The position numbers and the translations under genes were made by a program. The notes under the pieces are model-generated. The model worked only from the letters and a program-made list of their open reading frames with translations, was not told the DNA's origin and ran no database searches. A DNA stretch of 64,000 nucleotides. Source: Branchiostoma belcheri. Lineage: Eukaryota; Chordata; Leptocardii; Amphioxiformes; Branchiostomatidae. The DNA is taken from the NCBI RefSeq assembly GCF_001625305.1, contig NW_017803379.1, positions 103,012 through 167,011 of the forward strand, given 5' to 3'. This document shows positions 11,530 to 21,599 of the stretch, one piece after another (within the stretch, counting starts at the first letter, position 1; every line of letters begins with the position of its first letter).

Positions 11530-12535
11530 AGTTCTACATTATTTTTTCGTTAAATCCCAGAGCCCACAAGTTATATCGGTGTGGCCATACAGTCTACTCA
11601 ATCTAAAAGTTACATGCACATAAACGTACAGTACTTCAATATGTCTTCCTTTAATGAAATTTTATGAAGACAGAGACTACGACTTCTCCAATGTAAACTG
11701 TAATGTTCTACAACAATTTTATCTGACACTCCGTTTTCGTAATCCTTTTGTAGATAGTTCAATACTTTTGAGTCAATAGTCTAATACTTTTATAGATAAC
11801 TCAATAGTCTTAGTTCAATGTCCGGTCATGTTATATTTTATGTTCTATAGCCTTCAGGTATTATGGACTCATGAAAAATTTGTTATGATGCAGTTGATCC
11901 AATATATAGACATTAAGTGTATTTGGCTACAGGTAATAACATATGATAGCATAGATATGTCCAAAAAGATAGTTTGTTATACTTATTATTACTTAATAAT
12001 TTTGAGATGTACAATATATGATACATATATTTATGATAGTTGAATGTTTCATATGCCGTCATGTTTGCAGGCTTAATTTGTCCATAGCAATTTCTATATC
12101 TCTCATACAAGTTACTGTTACAGTACCATTTAACCGTTTGGATTTGTTCCAAGTTATCGGAAATCATTGCCAGTAGCTTTGTGTGCACAGTGATTACAGT
12201 AACTGCATTTCTAATGCCTGCCACAATCCGCCAGGATGTCGTTATTCCATTCCATGCCTCTATTCAGGGTGGAAGGCCAGACAGTTGAGTGTTTTTTAAG
12301 TCTGTTAATGCCTAATACGATGTTTAGTCTGTCTGAGTGGACATTAGGAGGATTGAAGTTGGTTGGGGAACAAGTTGAAAATTGGAACGTTGCCAAGACA
12401 TGCCAGAAAGTTTTCAGAACTAGAAGGAGAAGGCAGTTAGTGATGTTGTTGAAAGGGTTGTACCATGAATCATCCTATTTCCTTCAAGATGTTGTAATCA
12501 CTGTGTCATAAGAGTTACACTCACAAATCCACACA
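11530..12535. other. AT-rich non-coding stretch
   Basis: Very AT-rich between about 11640 and 12050. No exon is supported. The frame at 12236-12511 shows no known motif and no splice context. Confidence 0.5.
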
Positions 12536-12664
12536 ATGAAGCATACACACACGCACTCACACACTCATCACACATACATACAAAGACACACTCAAATACA
12601 TGCACACACACTCAGAAACACACACATACATGTACATAAACTCACATGCATACACATACACTCA

Positions 12665-12729
<65 letters not shown>

Positions 12730-12785
12730 TTCACCAAACACACACACATACATGTACCGCCCACATACATATACATACTGTACGT
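12536..12785. repeat. (CA)n microsatellite region
   Basis: A pure (CA)30 run at 12665-12724 is surrounded by imperfect CACACA/CATACA sequence. Histidine/threonine-rich and cysteine/valine-rich open frames across it are translations of the microsatellite and not proteins. Confidence 0.95.
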
Positions 12786-13486
12786 GTAAACCTACAGTAT
12801 GTATACAGTCACTCATTTTCAGAAGAACTGGATTTGTATTGAAGAGGGCAAGTCCCTTTATGCTGATTTCAAAACCAGTTATAGATTATCAGAATGGTCA
12901 AGTCTCGTACTTACGTTATAGGGTTATGTTGCAAGTACAAGAGCCATTACATGTTTGTAGTAACTAGCCATAAGCTCCAAGCCTGGTATCTGCAGTTACT
13001 GGGAATTGTAAATTGAGCAGCATCCATTTAGCATTGATTTTTACCTTAGCTGGAATAAGAAGAGACAAATTGAAACGTTAGGCAGTTTAACCCTCATGTG
13101 AAATATGATGACATGCAACTGGCTCCTTTGGGGGATCATTTGTAGGTGTACGGTGTTCAGGAGGTTAAGTTCTGTCAACATCAATCAAATTAAAAGCCAG
13201 AAGCCGTCATCTGTCAGTTGACCTATATCTGTCATTTTCTGGTGGCTTCATCTTCCTTACCATAGATACCTTACTGAGCATCTTTTATCAAACAACTGCA
13301 TAACAATCATCTCTAAAATGAAGAAACTTTTGAAATGATTGCGGTTAATTACCCTAGGCTACACCGATTTATCAGTCAATTCTAGGAATCTTTTTTTTCT
13401 GATTTTCAAATACCAATGCAGTAGTTTCAAATTCATTGTTCCAATTATAACCCAGCCTACACAGTTTCTGTTGAAATGAACAACAA

Positions 13487-13690
13487 AGTTGTGTCCTTGG
13501 GAAAGGCACCTTACACCTATTTTCTCACTTAACTCGGGTGAAAATGAGCAGCTTAAGTTCGGGATGTCTTCTCAGATAGGATGTAAAGCCAGAGATCCTG
13601 TGTTAGAGGAGAGCCACACCTTGAGCATGTTAAAGACCTTAAGATGAAAAGAGCAGGGGTCATTCTCTGAGTGAGGTCCCTCCTCTTTCA
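13487..13690 (+). mobile_element. SINE family A, 5'-truncated
   Basis: Begins within the SINE core (GTGTCCTTGGGAAAGGCAC) and continues through CTCGGGTGAAAATGAG, GATGTAAAGCCAGAGATCC, GAGAGCCACACCTTGAGCATG and AAAAGAGCAGGGGTC. The tRNA-like head is absent. The same block order occurs in the full copies at 18178, 42211 and 53365. Confidence 0.8.
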
Positions 13691-14020
13691 TAACTTAATC
13701 ACGAAATAATAGGCATGAGATCAATCCTTAGAACAAATGAGGTCAATGTTAATAAGATAAATGAATAAATAAATAAAAACATAAAGGCAGTCAAAGATGG
13801 CAGACCCCCTTCACATATATAAATGTAGGCCAGAAACACACAGACACAGAAACACAGATAAACACGCCAGAAACAGTAGTCACCTCTTTGAGGTTGAAGT
13901 ATAAATTTAAATTACCATTCAATTATGTGTCTTGTGGTGAGTTTTTAAGACTTAAACAATTCCATTAAAAGGCAACCACAAGCTAATACACTTCTAACAC
14001 GGTGGTAGTTAAGATTCTGG
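13690..14020. other. Non-coding spacer
   Basis: AT-rich sequence with a short (AAAT)n-like run at about 13755-13780. Nothing further was recognised. Confidence 0.5.
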
Positions 14021-14200
14021 TACTGACACTTCCTCCTTGTTAGTTGTTTGGGTATTCCTGCATTCTCTCGGCCTTGTCTTGGGAGCTGTTGTCCTAAATT
14101 ACTCCGAAATTGCACCTGATGGAAACTGTGAGGACCAGTCTAGCATGACTGCCCACCAGCCTCGCTAATAAGTCTGCAATCTTCTCTTCAATTTCACCCC
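14020..14200. promoter_or_regulatory. Candidate conserved non-coding element
   Basis: Unique, GC-balanced block (TCTCGGCCTTGTCTTGG ... CTCGCTAATAAGTCTGC) without repeat similarity or a supported frame. It shares the TAATAAG word with the block at 10800-11240. Regulatory role is inferred. Confidence 0.22.
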
Positions 14201-14599
14201 CGTTTCTCACCCTTAAGTTTCCATGAGTAGTGGGTCTTCATGAGTAGTGGTGATTTGAAAAGAAAGTTTGCAGCATGCTTGAATGCGTCGCATTCGCTTC
14301 TGACAGAGTAGCTTACAGCTCATGTTGAAGTCAAAGGAAGACGATAGAAGTAACATCATTAATGATTACAGGGTCTTTATTTGATGATCATTGAAGCATC
14401 AATGCACAGAAGATTAAAGTCTGATATTTTGATATGCTAGTCTGTGCACCATATATATTAATTTTCTGTTCCTACTAGATACTGGCAAGTCAACAAAATT
14501 TTGTAACTTCAATTCCCTGAAAAACATGTAATTCCAGAAAGAAGGTTGCCTTCTCATTATATTTTTACTTAATACACTAATTGTCATGGAATTCACTCT

Positions 14600-14830
14600 T
14601 TAGTCGACCACCACAGGAAATATTGCTCCTTTTGCAACTTTGCTGGTGTCAGCCCTGCATTATCACCCTTTGGGAGGTCAGAGCCAATACAACTATCGGG
14701 TTGACCTAAATCGGTCCACCAGTATTGGCCAGGAATTGATCAAGTGTGATTGGATTAAGCTCCGTGTGGGAAGATGCGCTTTTGATCAGCAGCTATCAAA
14801 GGGAAGGGAGAGAGAAACACGTTAAAGATG
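14600..14830. promoter_or_regulatory. Candidate conserved non-coding element
   Basis: Unique block with CpGs. TTGATCAAGTGTGATTGG and CTTTTGATCAGCAGC contain two GATCA words of the TCF/LEF-like class within 60 bp. No coding support. Confidence 0.25.
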
Positions 14831-15425
14831 CGTGAATATGCTTAGCAGCAGGTCATTTGTCTTTCCACGGGTGGGAGAGCAGAGTTAGGCAAGCAGATTC
14901 TGAAGTTAACTCTGAAGTACAAGAAGTTTAAGATTTGTTTCTCTGTCAGAAGAAAATTGCTACAATCGTGTTTTTAGTGACAACTGGTTGGATGGCCAAC
15001 TTTCCAACAATCCAAAAGGTGTTTCAGGCTGTTGCCAAAGTCATGGTGGATACTTTATTTTCATGTTACTGCCTGGAATAAGACCTTAAACTCGCCATGA
15101 TACCATCATGAAGCCAGTGCAACGCAAAATCTTGGGATGGCAACAAAAGCTCCATAAAATAAATGTTTACACAAGAAGTGTTTCATTTATGTATCATCAT
15201 ACTGCTTTGGTACAGTCAAAACTTGACAAAATTATCCTGGGTCCAGATGTTAAAAAAGATAAACAAACAAACATAACAGCTTGAGTTGCAGCCACACTGG
15301 CCACAACCAGTTGGATAGCCTATGTTACTTGAATCTTCTCAAACCCCTCTTCATATGATACATGTAGTTACAGTTAGTAGTTTCAGATCTGTAGCTGCTA
15401 ATATGTAGTCCCTGTCCTTGGTGCT
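14830..15425. other. Non-coding sequence, nothing recognised
   Basis: No exon or repeat family was identified between the block above and the SINE at 15425. Confidence 0.45.
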
Positions 15426-15700
15426 GAAATAGCAGTGGTTAGTGACCTGGCCTGTGGACCCTAAAGTTGAGTAAACATCCCAGCTGTTGTCACTTGCCCG
15501 ACATGCACGCTACTGGAAAGGATCATCGTCATTAAAATGAGATGTTAAACCATTGTCCACTGTTAGTTGTACTTGTTGAAAAGAGCTAGGGGAATATCCT
15601 TGGTATAGTTAACCAGTAATTTAAAACTTTTACTGTATACATTGTTTGATGTTTGTCTACTTTGTCACAATCAGTAGAAGAGTACATGTAGCTCTATTCC
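15425..15700 (+). mobile_element. SINE family C copy
   Basis: A degraded tRNA-like head (GTGGTTAGTGACCTGGCCTG...) is followed by CAGCTGTTGTCACTTGCCC, GCTACTGGAAAGGATCATCG, AAATGAGATGTTAAACC, AAAAGAGCTAGGGGAAT and GTCACAATCAGTAGAAGAG. The order matches 9225-9420, and the head and core match 36045-36165. Confidence 0.6.
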
Positions 15701-15719
15701 TTGTGTTGAAAAGAAAATT

Positions 15720-16390
15720 CCTAGTTCAGCAGCAGTGATTCCCCAAGGTATGGAAATTTCAGGTATCCTGGTGTTCAAGACATTCTTAAAAATCAAAAAA
15801 TACTGACTCTTGGTGGTCCTAGGGTACCCGGTAGAATTGTCTAAAAGCCAGTCTTCAATTAGTCAGTCCTACTCAGCTTTCTTGTGTGAACCTTGAAAGT
15901 GGATTCTGAAGAAATCACAACTTAATCCTTGTGAGGAACTGATTGAATTTATCTACTGAGTGAAGAGTACCAAGGGGGCATCAACTATCTGCCAGTTAAA
16001 ACATCACTGACAAGATAAGACTTGTTTTCATCCCATTTTTACTGAGTTGTGGTCCCCAAGCTGACAACCTTTGCAGTTCTATCTCTGTCTGTGTCACTCA
16101 ATTATGGCTCTGTAAAAATAGATGTATTTGTCAGGTAAACAGAAATTGTTGTGCAAAATCCTCAGGGAAATTACCATCAATTAAGGTAAACTTTGTTAAG
16201 GCACTCGTAGCAGTTAGGCAATTTTCAGACTGTTACGTGTGTAAGCAAAGTTGACAGGGACATCACTGGAATTCAGTTGTGGAATTGAAATAATCACACT
16301 GTTGCAATAAAGTTTCTATGCCAGATTGTGTTGACTGTCATAGAAACACCTTGTTTATGCCATTTTATAAGTTGAAATGACAAAGGAGAT
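15720..16390. other. Non-coding sequence, nothing recognised
   Basis: AT-rich unique sequence without exon, RNA or repeat signal. Confidence 0.45.
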
Positions 16391-16392
16391 AC

Positions 16393-16724
16393 CAGGGCTG
16401 GAAATACATGTATTACCTTCATATGCAGGTTAGTGCATATAAAATTGGAGCTGTGCAGGTATTTCTGATGTTTACCTGCATCTAACCTGCACTGGTCCAT
16501 ATACTGGGTTTATGAACAACAATAATTAATGTAGGCATATGTGGATTTTTATTTGCTGCATTGACTGTTACCACCTATGAAGTATAAAGAAATAATGGCA
16601 ATGGTTTCTGAAAAGTTTTAATATGATCCATACTTGATGAATTCTGAGTGGTGCAGGTAAAACTTATCTGGTGCAGGTAATATTTTTATTGTTACGTGCA
16701 CCAGAAAAAGTATTTCAAGCCCTG
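16393..16724 (+). mobile_element. hAT-like MITE, best-preserved copy (332 bp)
   Basis: Starts CAGGGCTGGAAATAC and ends GTATTTCAAGCCCTG, which are 15-bp terminal inverted repeats with one mismatch. The interior carries clustered (G)TGCAGGTA and TACCTGCA words near both ends. Copies occur at 4055 and 27005. No 8-bp target duplication is visible. There is no reading frame, so the element is non-autonomous. It could belong to another superfamily with CAG ends. Confidence 0.7.
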
Positions 16725-16739
16725 AATACTATTAGACAT

Positions 16740-17150
16740 TTGTCATTTCGTATCCCATGTTTCCATTACTGCACCCGGTCGATCTTCTATTCTGGATAAC
16801 CCCTGACATTTTGCATAATTGCTATGCCTGAGCACCGGCAATGCTAAAGATTTTTATCAGTAAAAAAAGCAGGTATAGGTGAGGTTTGATAGGAAATATC
16901 GGATTGTTCAATATGTGTGTATGCCAGTTAGAGATACCAGGAGATTTGAAATGTGACAGTGTCAGACCCCACATTGACTGATAAATCTCGCACATGGCAT
17001 AACTTGGAATATGGTTATCAAGGGAAATCTAGGGGAGTCGGTTTTGTGGTGTTTCTCCATTGCAGGTGTACTAAAAAATACGACACCATACTGTTTCAAG
17101 CTTTTTGGCTGTCATGTTTCACAATGAAGTGCCAACATTAAGCCTCTATG
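16740..17150. other. Non-coding sequence, nothing recognised
   Basis: Unique sequence leading into the CpG-richer block that follows. No exon is supported. Confidence 0.4.
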
Positions 17151-17830
17151 TTACATTAGATACAATTCAACACATAGTTTCCTCTGCCATCGCAGCATCG
17201 AAATTGACTGTTCCGAACTCAAAATCCACCCACCCAGATGTAATGGCATCGAGACAGTTCTAAGAACAATTGTCTAGGGAAATCAAAGAAACCCCGATAC
17301 TTGAGGCGTCTTCATGTTATGCATTTTATGATACATACACCTGACAAGTGGCATGAGAGTCGTGTATGCCCCTCGGCTACAACAGAGTCGGTTTTACCTG
17401 TGCGTTACATACGACTCGCCTGGGGGAAGATGTTCCTCGCTGTGGAAACAATCCCTCGCAGATCAAACAAATAATCGGAGACGGAGACGAAATGAGCTGT
17501 ACCGTGTACTTGCAATGGTATCTTTTCCACTTCATCACCCGGCGAAATGAATCTCTTCTTGCGCCCGGCTTATGGCGTAATACGGCTCGCTCAAATTGCA
17601 TTTGACTTTGAAACATTACTCAGCCTTTATCTCGCCAGCCAAGGTGATGAATACTTTATTGCTTTAATAAACAGAGCCGCAAATTTGGACAGCTTTCAGC
17701 GCTCCCGATGCTGATGGAAATTCCTCCTGACGCGGTGTGTAATGCGGACTGGTATAATTACATCGCTTCTATTACACATGTCCTTTGAGACCTGATCCCC
17801 CGGGCAGGCTGGGAGTCAAGCCATCCCCAC
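17150..17830. promoter_or_regulatory. Large candidate conserved non-coding element
   Basis: About 680 bp of unique, CpG-retaining sequence with three overlapping chance frames on both strands at 17353-17616. It includes ATTGTCTAGGGAAATCAAAG, TTTATTGCTTTAATAAACAG and TAATTACATCG, which hold SOX-, TCF- and homeodomain-like words. No frame is flanked by splice sites, and codon use switches frame through the block. It is one of the strongest regulatory candidates here, on composition only. It lies about 0.8-1.5 kb upstream of the terminal exon. Confidence 0.35.
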
Positions 17831-18177
17831 TCGGTATTCTCCGGTTGAATTATGGCCTTATCAAATTTGGATGAAAGGAAAAGTAAGTCTTGGGGAGCCC
17901 GAGCAGCAGCCGCAAAGGTCGTGAACATGAACAGGGAAAGGTCAAGGGAAGGTTATTGCAATGAAGGCAGACAGCGAGAAGGCTCGAGTAGTTTTGGTAG
18001 AAAATTTTTATACGGACAAAGTTTTTTGTTTGGACTTTGGAGTGCTTTAAAACTTGTGTTGGACTCTAGCTCTAATTACAGGAATTGAATTATTTACATT
18101 AAGCCCCAAAAGATAGTGAGTCTGTGGTTGAGGAAAGGTAGCAGACCATGGACCAGAAGAAAGGTGTACAAAGGGTA

Positions 18178-18535
18178 GCAAAATGGTCTTGGTTGGAAGA
18201 TGGTCCTGTGGTCAGTGCTGAAGTTCTGAGTTTGAATCCCTGGCAATCCTCACTGTTATGTCCTTGGGAAAGGCACTTATCACCTGTTTCCTCACTCATC
18301 TCTGGTGAAAATGACAACCTAGCTTTGGTTAGGGTTGTCCTCTTGGATGGGACACAAAGCCAGAGATCACATGTTTGAGGAGAGTCACACCATTTTCATG
18401 TTAGAAGATCATACTTATCGAAAAGAGTTGGGGTCCTTGCCTGTGTGAGTGGATCAAACCTTACAGTCTAGTCTTACACAGCTTGTACTTACTGTGCAAA
18501 TCTGGTATGTTACATCTAAAGGCAGTTTACAGAAA
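18178..18535 (+). mobile_element. SINE family A, near full length, upstream of the terminal exon
   Basis: A tRNA-like head has a B-box-like GAGTTTGAATCCC at 18228-18240. It is followed by the core TGTCCTTGGGAAAGGCACTT, CTCTGGTGAAAATGA, TGGGACACAAAGCCAGAGATC, GAGGAGAGTCACACC, CGAAAAGAGTTGGGGTCC, the ACAGCTTGTACTTACTGTGC tail and AAAGGCAGTTTAC. It ends only about 115 bp before the 3' splice site of the exon at 18652, so it lies in the last intron, same strand as the gene. Confidence 0.85.
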
Positions 18536-18651
18536 TTTATTGAGTGATTACAGCCCATGTATTGAATGTTGTTGAGAGACTTGTCTTTGTATTGAAGCCA
18601 AATACAGCCAAATTCTCATGACAATGTCCATGTGTTCTTATCTCCCTACAG

Positions 18652-18847
18652 TCCACTGCTGAAGGAATACGGCCCCAGTATTGCAGCAGCGTATGGTGCC
18701 AGCACCCTGACCAAGACCTGCAGCAGACTGGCTTTTTCCAAGTGGGGACGATCCATGGGCGCGGCCGACTTGATCCCGGAGATTCATTACGTCTTTGAGG
18801 AGTTGTTTGAGATGTCTGGACCTGGAACTCCTGTACAGAGACTGTAG
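18652..18847 (+). CDS. Terminal coding exon of an unrecognised host gene
   Basis: A pyrimidine-rich tract and acceptor (TTCTTATCTCCCTACAG) are followed by a frame that encodes 64 residues and ends in TAG at 18845-18847. The first base (T, 18652) completes a codon begun in the previous exon, so the upstream intron is phase 2. The peptide runs PLLKEYGPSIAAAYGAS, then TCSRLAFSKWGRSM, ADLIPEIHYVFEELFEMSG and PGTPVQRL. It is helical and amphipathic in appearance, with strong GC3 bias compared with its surroundings, and has no transmembrane segment. Composition and splice signal together make this the one convincing host coding segment in the window. I do not recognise the family and assign no function. 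Upstream exons were not found in the preceding 18.6 kb, so the last intron is long or other exons are short. Possible poly(A) signals are ATTAAA at 19708 and AATAAA at 19974 and 20131; which one is used cannot be told. Confidence 0.8.
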
Positions 18848-19024
18848 CAGATGTGAGGGTCTATGTTACTCAACTTTGTTCTGTTACTCAAGTTCATTGT
18901 TAATAATTGTCGCCAAGGCCACACCATTTTGATTTCTTGGTTTTGGGATCCACTGCTGAATTTTTCTCTTGTTTCAGAGAAAAAAAAGATAAAACATGAG
19001 TATACCATTCAGGATATATCTCAA
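18848..19024 (+). other. Probable start of the 3' UTR
   Basis: Directly follows the stop codon of the terminal exon. Composition drops back to AT-rich at once. No further frame or structure was recognised. Confidence 0.5.
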
Positions 19025-19185
19025 CCATTTTGGCAACAACAGTTGAATGAAGTCTTTGTCTTCCAAGTTGTTACAGTTTTTCCAACTTTGTAATCCAGCC
19101 TGGTGTGTTGACTTCATGTTTCTTTGTTATTGTACCTGCTTACTCCAATACTTTCTTGCAAAAAAATCTGAGAACCAGGAAATTA
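19025..19185 (+). repeat. Interspersed repeat family F, copy 2
   Basis: Two modules occur in order: AAGTTGTTACAGTTTTTCCA (about 19066) and, about 95 bp on, AAAAAAATCTGAGAACCAGG (about 19160). The same two modules occur in the same order and at similar spacing at 60920-61050. If the 3' UTR reaches 19708 or beyond, this repeat is transcribed. Confidence 0.5.
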
Positions 19186-19299
19186 GATTGCTGTGACCTT
19201 ACATGTACCTTAAACACTTGAAGAAATGAAACTTGCCTCATTTGTGATTTTGGAAACCCTTGTTCAGAGACTAACAGATGTTATGATGTTTGTTTGTCT

Positions 19300-19340
19300 G
19301 TGCTCAACTTTGTCTGTGTTCAACTTTGTCTGTGTTCAAG
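19300..19340 (+). repeat. Short tandem CAACTTTGTCTGTGTT
   Basis: GTGTTCAACTTTGTCT-type words occur three times in a row (about 19299-19341), a small minisatellite. Confidence 0.6.
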
Positions 19341-20290
19341 TCTGTTGTGTTATTAACAGTATAACCATGCAGCAAAGATGTTTTCATAATTATTTCACGA
19401 TAATGTTGAACAATGCAGTAAGAAGTTAACTAGTATGTTATCTTGTTTTATTTGCAAAGAAATGTTGTTGTCTGATTATCTTTTGAAACAGTATACACTG
19501 GCATTCTTTGGGATATATTTTATATGTAATGGTAAAGTTCCAACACAAAAGGGAACTCACCATGAATTTTAAGTTAAACTTGTCAACCTTCTTCATGAAT
19601 GATCCACTACACTGACTTCCAAGAAGTCAAAAAGCATAAATATGTTTATAAATCTCTTTAAGATTTCTTTATTTGACTCAACTTACAAAGATGGAATTTG
19701 TACGCAAATTAAACTGCTTCCTGAATACTGTATAGTTTGTGTTGGAATCTCCTGATGAGTTTGTATAACTCTATGCTAAAATGAAGACCTTCAGGGATTG
19801 AAAAAAGTTGACTTAACGACAAAGAAGGTCAGGACGGACACCTTAAATCTTGGAAGCAAGGAGGAGAGAGACGACCCTCAAACCACACCCAGACACATGA
19901 CATTTTTCACTGTAACCATGGTCCTATCAAACTGTCAACCACTTAGAGTGGTGACATTTAGATAATATCCACTAATAAAGATTTACTCTGCCCAGCAACA
20001 GTGACCCTGTATTTATAGCCGCCACTCTGATTTAAAAGTTCCTGTATTCCTGCCTCATCAATCCCTTTAATGGTCCACCTTCCCACTAGAGGCTGTGACC
20101 ACTGAGGGACAAGAGATTGATAGATTGCTCAATAAATTTCATAGATGAAGACCAAAGTTTTTTAAGTGTTACATGTACATTGTTATCTTTTAAGTCATAG
20201 CTTTACATCTTGTATCATATTCCAATTAGGAAATCAAGGGTCACACAAATCCAATTTTGGTTCCTGTAATTGCTGTCAAGTTTAAAGAGT
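19340..20290. other. Non-coding sequence, possible distal 3' UTR
   Basis: AT-rich. Holds the candidate poly(A) signals ATTAAA 19708-19713, AATAAA 19974-19979 and AATAAA 20131-20136. No exon was recognised. Confidence 0.4.
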
Positions 20291-20610
20291 GTCTAACAGT
20301 GGAGAAAATCTTGTTTCTTGTTGGAGCAATGGTCTTATTTGCAATTTCCATGTATGCTAAAATAAGTCCAGATTTATAGCATGATCAAAGGTATAAAACT
20401 TACTTGTCAGAAAGTTTGTGGTTTCACTAAAACTATATCATACCTCATAACTTTTAATAATACAGTGGAGAGAACCAAGTTTATTGGAGCAATGGGCATA
20501 TTATAAGCAAGTTTTATTTGTAATTTTCATGCATGTTAAAATAATTCAATATTTACAGCATGGCAAAAAGTGTAAAACTTAGTTGTCAGACAGTTTTGGA
20601 TGCTTCTGAA
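20290..20610 (+). repeat. Two-copy tandem duplication of about 160 bp
   Basis: ACAGTGGAGAAAATCTTGTT...GGAGCAATGG...TTTGCAATTTCCATG...AAAACTTACTTGTCAGA (about 20297-20412) recurs as ACAGTGGAGAGAACCAAGTT...GGAGCAATGG...TTTGTAATTTTCATG...AAAACTTAGTTGTCAGA (about 20462-20592). The copies are moderately diverged. Confidence 0.7.
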
Positions 20611-21345
20611 CAATTTCTGAGCTAAGTTTTCCTAACTTCTAATCATCCTGAGATTGCAGCAATTTGTGCACACAATAACTGTTGGCCCTAAACCTTCCCC
20701 CACCAGAGTTACACATTTTCCTCAGCCATCTTATAAGATAAGATTTACAAGTAAGAATGACTACTAAGAGCTAACCGGTACCCTTGATATTTCGACCCTT
20801 GGCTGCCCTGATCTTTATTCCTGAGTGCTAAAAAGAAACACTTAGTCCTTTCCCTGTCCTCTGTCGTTTGCTGGCCTCTCTTGTGGTTATCCTGAACTTT
20901 TACATCTCACAAAAGATAATCCATTAGCAACTTTTTTATTGGTGTTGAGCTTTCTACTCTTACAAGCCTAGTTGTAAGTAAGAAAGCGAACTTGTGTCTT
21001 TACACATGCAAAGTCTGAGATCAAGGTCTTTAACAGTGAGGACCAGACCTTCTCTCCACAGGAAGAGAGGTTAGCACTGGGATTTGTGGTGCAAAAACTT
21101 GGCACACACATTATTGAACTAGAAATGGGCCTCAATCCAGCCTTAGCTTACAGTGAAACCACTCACTGTACTGGTTGTAGCAAGAATTACAAACGTACAA
21201 GTTCATTGTACGGGGGAATTCTGTAAGCTCTTCTTCCAGTAAGCATGTCTTTAAAAAAAATCGGAAAACCAGGAAACTTGAGATTGCGCATGAAAGTTTA
21301 TCTGAGTTGGTGCATGACAAATACACTGTTCTCCAATTCAAGGAA
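20610..21345. other. Non-coding sequence
   Basis: No exon was recognised. The 3' part (from about 21130) is the degraded continuation of the retroelement frame described next. Confidence 0.4.
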
Positions 21346-21545
21346 GTTTTTGGAAGCTGGTACCGCCCCTTGTCCCGGTTGAGAGAAGGTTGGTGTGCCC
21401 TCATGTAGATGTAGATGGCCTCCTTCACTCCTCTCACTAAGTTGTCAGATTCAGTGTCCAGAATGTTGACCCCTTTCAGAGAGATGGTGTGACCTGGAGA
21501 GTAACTGGGGTCAGATAGCTGATGATGACCAAGCCTATCCAAGAG
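21345..21545 (-). pseudogene. Penelope-like retroelement remnant (GIY-YIG-associated C-terminal tail)
   Basis: The minus-strand frame encodes LLDRLGHHQ near its start, then GHTISLKGVNILDTESD, RGVKEAIYIYMRAHQPSLNR and DKGRYQLP. The arrangement H-x(n)-(I/V)LD-E...RG(V/I)KEAIYI...PSLNRD-G-R-LP is the segment that follows the GIY-YIG endonuclease domain in Penelope-like reverse transcriptases and related invertebrate retroelements. The frame stays open to 21132, but the part after LP is not recognisable. The reverse transcriptase and the GIY-YIG core itself are missing upstream. I infer a truncated, dead copy. An alternative is an exon of a domesticated host gene, because a possible acceptor (ACTTACAAG on the minus strand) precedes it. 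Confidence 0.6.
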
Positions 21546-21599
21546 AGTCAGTTGAAAATTCTTGTAAGTCAAATTCCTTGAGTTTTAGAAACAGTTTAT

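Noticed and set aside
12536..12967. 143-codon frame rich in His and Thr
   Set aside because: It is the translation of the (CA)n microsatellite and its flanks.
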